Assembly: GCF_963662255.1 (NCBI RefSeq)
Contig: NC_085067.1
Span: 5,732,428 to 5,796,427 of the forward strand
DNA: 64,000 bases
Origin: Cinclus cinclus
Taxonomy: Eukaryota; Chordata; Aves; Passeriformes; Cinclidae
Direction of reading: 5' to 3'
The translations under genes and the position numbers were made by a program. Position 1 is the stretch's first letter, and each line of letters opens with the position of its first letter. Of the stretch, positions 62,201 to 64,000 are shown piece by piece. The notes below the pieces were generated by a model. It saw only the letters and a program-made list of their open reading frames with translations. It searched no databases and had not been told where the DNA came from.

Positions 62201-64000
62201 ATTTGGAGGGGATGAGCACTGAAAAGCTGTAATTATCTGGGCATATGCAGATGATTCTAAGTGAATAATTAAGGAACACTTGGACTCGCTAACAGAGGTT
62301 TGGACAAAAATCTCAACAAGGAGATTCATTTTAGCTCACTCATTAACTTAGGTAAGAGAAGCTTTATTTCCCATGTGTCACCTGAGTGTTTGGCACTGTG
62401 TCCCCCAGGCTGAGGCCTGCAAGTCCATTGAGTATGCCATGAAGAAGTGTCCCAACGGGATGTACGCCGAGATCAAGTACGACGGCGAGCGCGTGCAGGT
62501 GCACAAGAACGGGGATCACTTCAGCTACTTCAGCAGGAGCCTCAAACCTGTGCTCCCCCACAAAGTAAGCACCTGGGCACTGCCTCACCCCTCGTGCCAG
62601 CTCCTCCACTGCATTCCCAGTAGTTTCCTTCTACAGGCAAGGAGGGATTCCTTCTCTTGTAGACTCATTCCTAATTTATATAGATGTGTTGAATGTGGAA
62701 AAGCAACATTTGCAACTGTAATAATTTAATTCTGGTGCACATTAAGAGCTTGAAATGAAATTTCATCTGTGTGCTGTAGAATCCTCTGCACTGCGTTTTG
62801 GGAGCCTTGGTGTCAGTTGGGTGATTTGGTGCTGTTTATTAAAGCCTCATTTTTCTATTTGTAGACTGCTGTGGGTACCATAGAAATGCTGATGTGCCAC
62901 ATGTGCCTCAGATACTTGTAAAGAAAAACATCTGCATTGGAGTGAACCCCTCCTTTCAGACAGTTATTTTTCTTTTTTTCTTTTTTTTTTTAAATTTTTT
63001 TCTTTTCCCAAGGTAGCCCATTTTAAGGATTTCATCCCCCAGGCTTTCCCTGGTGGGCAAAGCATGATCCTGGATTCAGAAGTTCTCCTGATTGACAATA
63101 AAACTGGCAAGCCACTTCCTTTTGGGACTCTTGGTGTGCACAAGGTAAAAATATAATTCAATATATTTTTTTTGTGTGTTTGGAGGCTGTTACTCTGCTG
63201 ACATAAACACAGTCTGTTATCACAGGATAATTTAAGACCTCTGGTGCTTTTTAGAGCATCTGGGAAAGAAAAAATAAAGATTATTGAGAAGGCTGATATT
63301 GAAAAGCTACTGCTCTAATACAGTAGATTTGATATTAACCTATTGATCACTGGCAGAACATTAACAGAACTGAGTCTCAAAATACTAATATTAAAATACT
63401 AATTTTAAATAAATATTGCAATAAGACTAAAAAAAATCTTTGGAAAATCTTGCAATTCTGTCATTGCTTCTCATGGCTTGAGCAATGTATGGCAGCCTGG
63501 GAGACCTCAGGGATGCAGTGATTATTCCATGTGAGTTTTATGTAGTGTTTGTGTCTAGACTGAATGGGGGTGAGGGAGAGGACAGGAAAATGAAAATGAA
63601 ACTAGAAGTGCTTAAGTTAAAAGTAGCCATTAATCTGCTGTCTGTAGAAATGTGGTGAGTTTTTTGCAGCAGTAGTGACAAATGTTGCATTGCCCAAAGC
63701 CATTAATATTTTTAGCATTATTTCCCATTCCTAGGAAATTAACAATTTTATCTTCTTAGCTTGTGCTTGGACACATTCAGTGTAAATCTTAATTCTCAGA
63801 ATGCTTCTTTTAGAAGAGGCATGAGTCTATCATACCTAGATATTACAGAGATAAAAATCCATCCTTTTATTACTTTGCTAAAACTATTTGCTGTGACTAC
63901 AGAATTCTGTTAATTGTATTTCAGAAAGCTGCTTTCCAGGATGCCAACGTTTGCCTGTTTGTGTTTGACTGCATCTACTTCAACGATGTCAGCCTGATGG
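56709..64000 (+). CDS. LIG3: DNA ligase III, 5' part (ten coding exons, cut at window end)
   Basis: ATP-dependent DNA ligase that seals nicks in base-excision and single-strand-break repair (with XRCC1) and is the ligase of mitochondria. Coding exons are 56709-57246 (exon from 56699), 57732-57848, 58720-58917, 59272-59423, 60326-60492, 61132-61209, 61298-61466, 62409-62564, 63013-63144 and 63925-64000 (partial). All visible junctions are GT-AG and the phases join cleanly. An 84-residue leader is Arg/Ser/Leu-rich with no acidic residue until its end. The nuclear form starts at 56961 (MAEQ). In that numbering the PARP-type zinc finger ligands are C18, C21, H52 and C55. The DNA-binding domain spans about 160-390. 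The active-site lysine of KYDGER is K412. Motif III (LDSEVLLID) and the start of motif IIIa (FVFDCIYFN) follow. About 510 of roughly 920 nuclear residues are present. The OB-fold and C-terminus (including any BRCT tail) lie outside. No frameshift or lost key residue is seen. Confidence 0.97.
57732..57848 (+). CDS. LIG3: LIG3 exon 3: linker
   Basis: Starts after TTTCCAG and ends before GTAAGA. It encodes the basic linker with TPKKK and VQAKLTATGQ, then KKFSGFT, matching the vertebrate linker after the zinc finger. The linker is somewhat shorter than in human LIG3. This accounts for the active-site lysine falling at 412 rather than 421. Confidence 0.92.
58720..58917 (+). CDS. LIG3: LIG3 exon 4: linker end and start of DNA-binding domain
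   Basis: Acceptor GATGCAG, donor GAG|GTATGC. The first third is a variable Ala/Ser/Lys-rich linker. From CDPKHKDCLLREFRKLCAMV onward it is the highly conserved start of the helical DNA-binding domain, ending in DFLRKGSAG. Confidence 0.95.
59237..59261 (+). repeat. LIG3: T25 run forming the exon 5 polypyrimidine tract
   Basis: Twenty-five consecutive T end ten bases before the exon 5 boundary and serve as the pyrimidine tract of the acceptor (AAACTCCCAG). Long homopolymers like this vary in length between individuals. Confidence 0.9.
59272..59423 (+). CDS. LIG3: LIG3 exon 5: DNA-binding domain
   Basis: Follows the T25 tract and CTCCCAG. It encodes DGFHGDIYLTIKMLLPGVIK, then NDKQIVKLFSRIFNC and RDLEQ, conserved in vertebrate LIG3. 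Donor CAG|GTGAGT, phase 0. Confidence 0.95.
59989..60001 (-). promoter_or_regulatory. CTCF-like motif in LIG3 intron 5
   Basis: CTGCCTTCTAGTG resembles the reverse complement of the CTCF core. The match is partial and judged by eye only. Confidence 0.25.
60326..60492 (+). CDS. LIG3: LIG3 exon 6: DNA-binding domain
   Basis: Acceptor GAGACAG. Encodes GDVSETVRIFFEQSK, AAKSLLTIQEVDEF and LSKLTKEDDQQ, all near-identical to the family. Ends in phase 2 at GCAG|GTGAGG. The ORF extends upstream of the acceptor only by chance. Confidence 0.95.
61132..61209 (+). CDS. LIG3: LIG3 exon 7: DNA-binding domain
   Basis: A 78-bp exon after TTCTTCAG, encoding CTGNDLKCIIRLIKHDLKMN and AGAKHV, with donor CGT|GTAAGT. 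Too short for ordinary ORF finding. It is identified by its conserved wording and by joining its neighbours in phase. Confidence 0.95.
61298..61466 (+). CDS. LIG3: LIG3 exon 8: end of DNA-binding domain
   Basis: Acceptor AATGCAG, donor CTG|GTAGGT. Encodes LDALDPNAYEAFKASRNLQD, a variable stretch, then LSVQASLMTPVQPML, which leads into the adenylation domain. The open frame runs on past the donor into the intronic minisatellite, but that extension is not coding. Confidence 0.95.
61516..61885 (+). repeat. LIG3: 37-bp minisatellite, exactly ten copies, in LIG3 intron 8
   Basis: The unit begins CTGGGAGGGACAGGAGCCAG and ends CTGTGCACT. Ten tandem copies fill 370 bp, starting 50 bp after the exon 8 donor. 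Copies are nearly identical. Variants are GCGCT in copy 1, GCAGT in copies 2, 3 and 7, GGCTATGG in copy 6 and ACAAGAG in copies 7 and 9. As 37 is not a multiple of three, every frame stays open for long stretches, which explains several false ORFs on both strands. G-triplets in each unit give G-quadruplex potential. Confidence 0.98.
62409..62564 (+). CDS. LIG3: LIG3 exon 9: active-site lysine
   Basis: Acceptor CCCCCAG, donor AAA|GTAAGC, phase 0 on both sides. Encodes AEACKSIEYAMKKCPNGMYA then EIKYDGERVQVHKNGDHF and SRSLKPVLPHK. The AAG at 62475-62477 is the lysine that takes AMP from ATP (ligase motif I, KYDGER). The SRS arginine downstream is the usual companion residue of the nucleotidyltransferase core. 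Confidence 0.97.
63013..63144 (+). CDS. LIG3: LIG3 exon 10: adenylation domain
   Basis: Preceded by a very long T-rich tract (about 62965-63009) and CCCAAG. Encodes VAHFKDFIPQAFPGGQSMIL, then LDSEVLLIDNKTGKPLPFGT and LGVHK, with donor AAG|GTAAAA. LDSEV is ligase motif III, whose glutamate contacts the nucleotide and metal. Confidence 0.96.
63925..64000 (+). CDS. LIG3: LIG3 exon 11 (partial): adenylation domain
   Basis: Begins after TATTTCAG with KAAFQDANVCLFVFDCIYFN and continues DVSLM to the window edge. FVFDCIYFN is ligase motif IIIa. The exon and the rest of the gene continue beyond base 64000. Confidence 0.95.

Overview
This window looks like avian, probably songbird, genomic DNA. The pointers are a CR1 LINE 3' end of the bird type (53686-53929), a probable passerine-type solo retroviral LTR (590-819), several old MIR-like SINE remnants, and one large multi-exon vertebrate gene with GT-AG introns. 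There are no operons, phage genes, bacterial genes or CRISPR arrays.

Layout. Bases 1-172 are degenerate CCCTAA telomere-type repeats, in the orientation expected at the left end of a chromosome, so the window probably starts in subtelomeric DNA. From there to about 56.1 kb I recognise no protein-coding gene. Every open frame there is short, lacks a recognisable domain, and often runs through simple repeats. What can be supported is repeats: an LTR, MIR-like fragments, a CR1 3' end, pentanucleotide arrays (CCCAT, GAGGA, GGGAA), a CA microsatellite, a 44-bp tandem repeat, and a degenerate ~45-73-bp tandem repeat that runs up to a CpG island.

The CpG island (about 56140-56660) is the likely promoter of LIG3, DNA ligase III, which runs rightward from 56709 and is cut by the window end. 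Ten coding exons are visible. They encode a mitochondrial leader, the PARP-type zinc finger, the linker, the DNA-binding domain, and the adenylation domain with the KYDGER active-site lysine and the following ligase motifs. The first ATG (56709) has a weak context and no other ATG lies before the ATG of the nuclear form (56961). This fits the known production of mitochondrial and nuclear ligase III from one mRNA by leaky scanning. Intron 8 (counted from the first coding exon as exon 2) carries exactly ten copies of a 37-bp G-rich minisatellite.

I found no convincing undescribed system. The most useful observations are the gene's closeness to an apparent chromosome end, the dual-start leader with two possible exon-1 donors, and the G-rich tandem arrays in and around LIG3.
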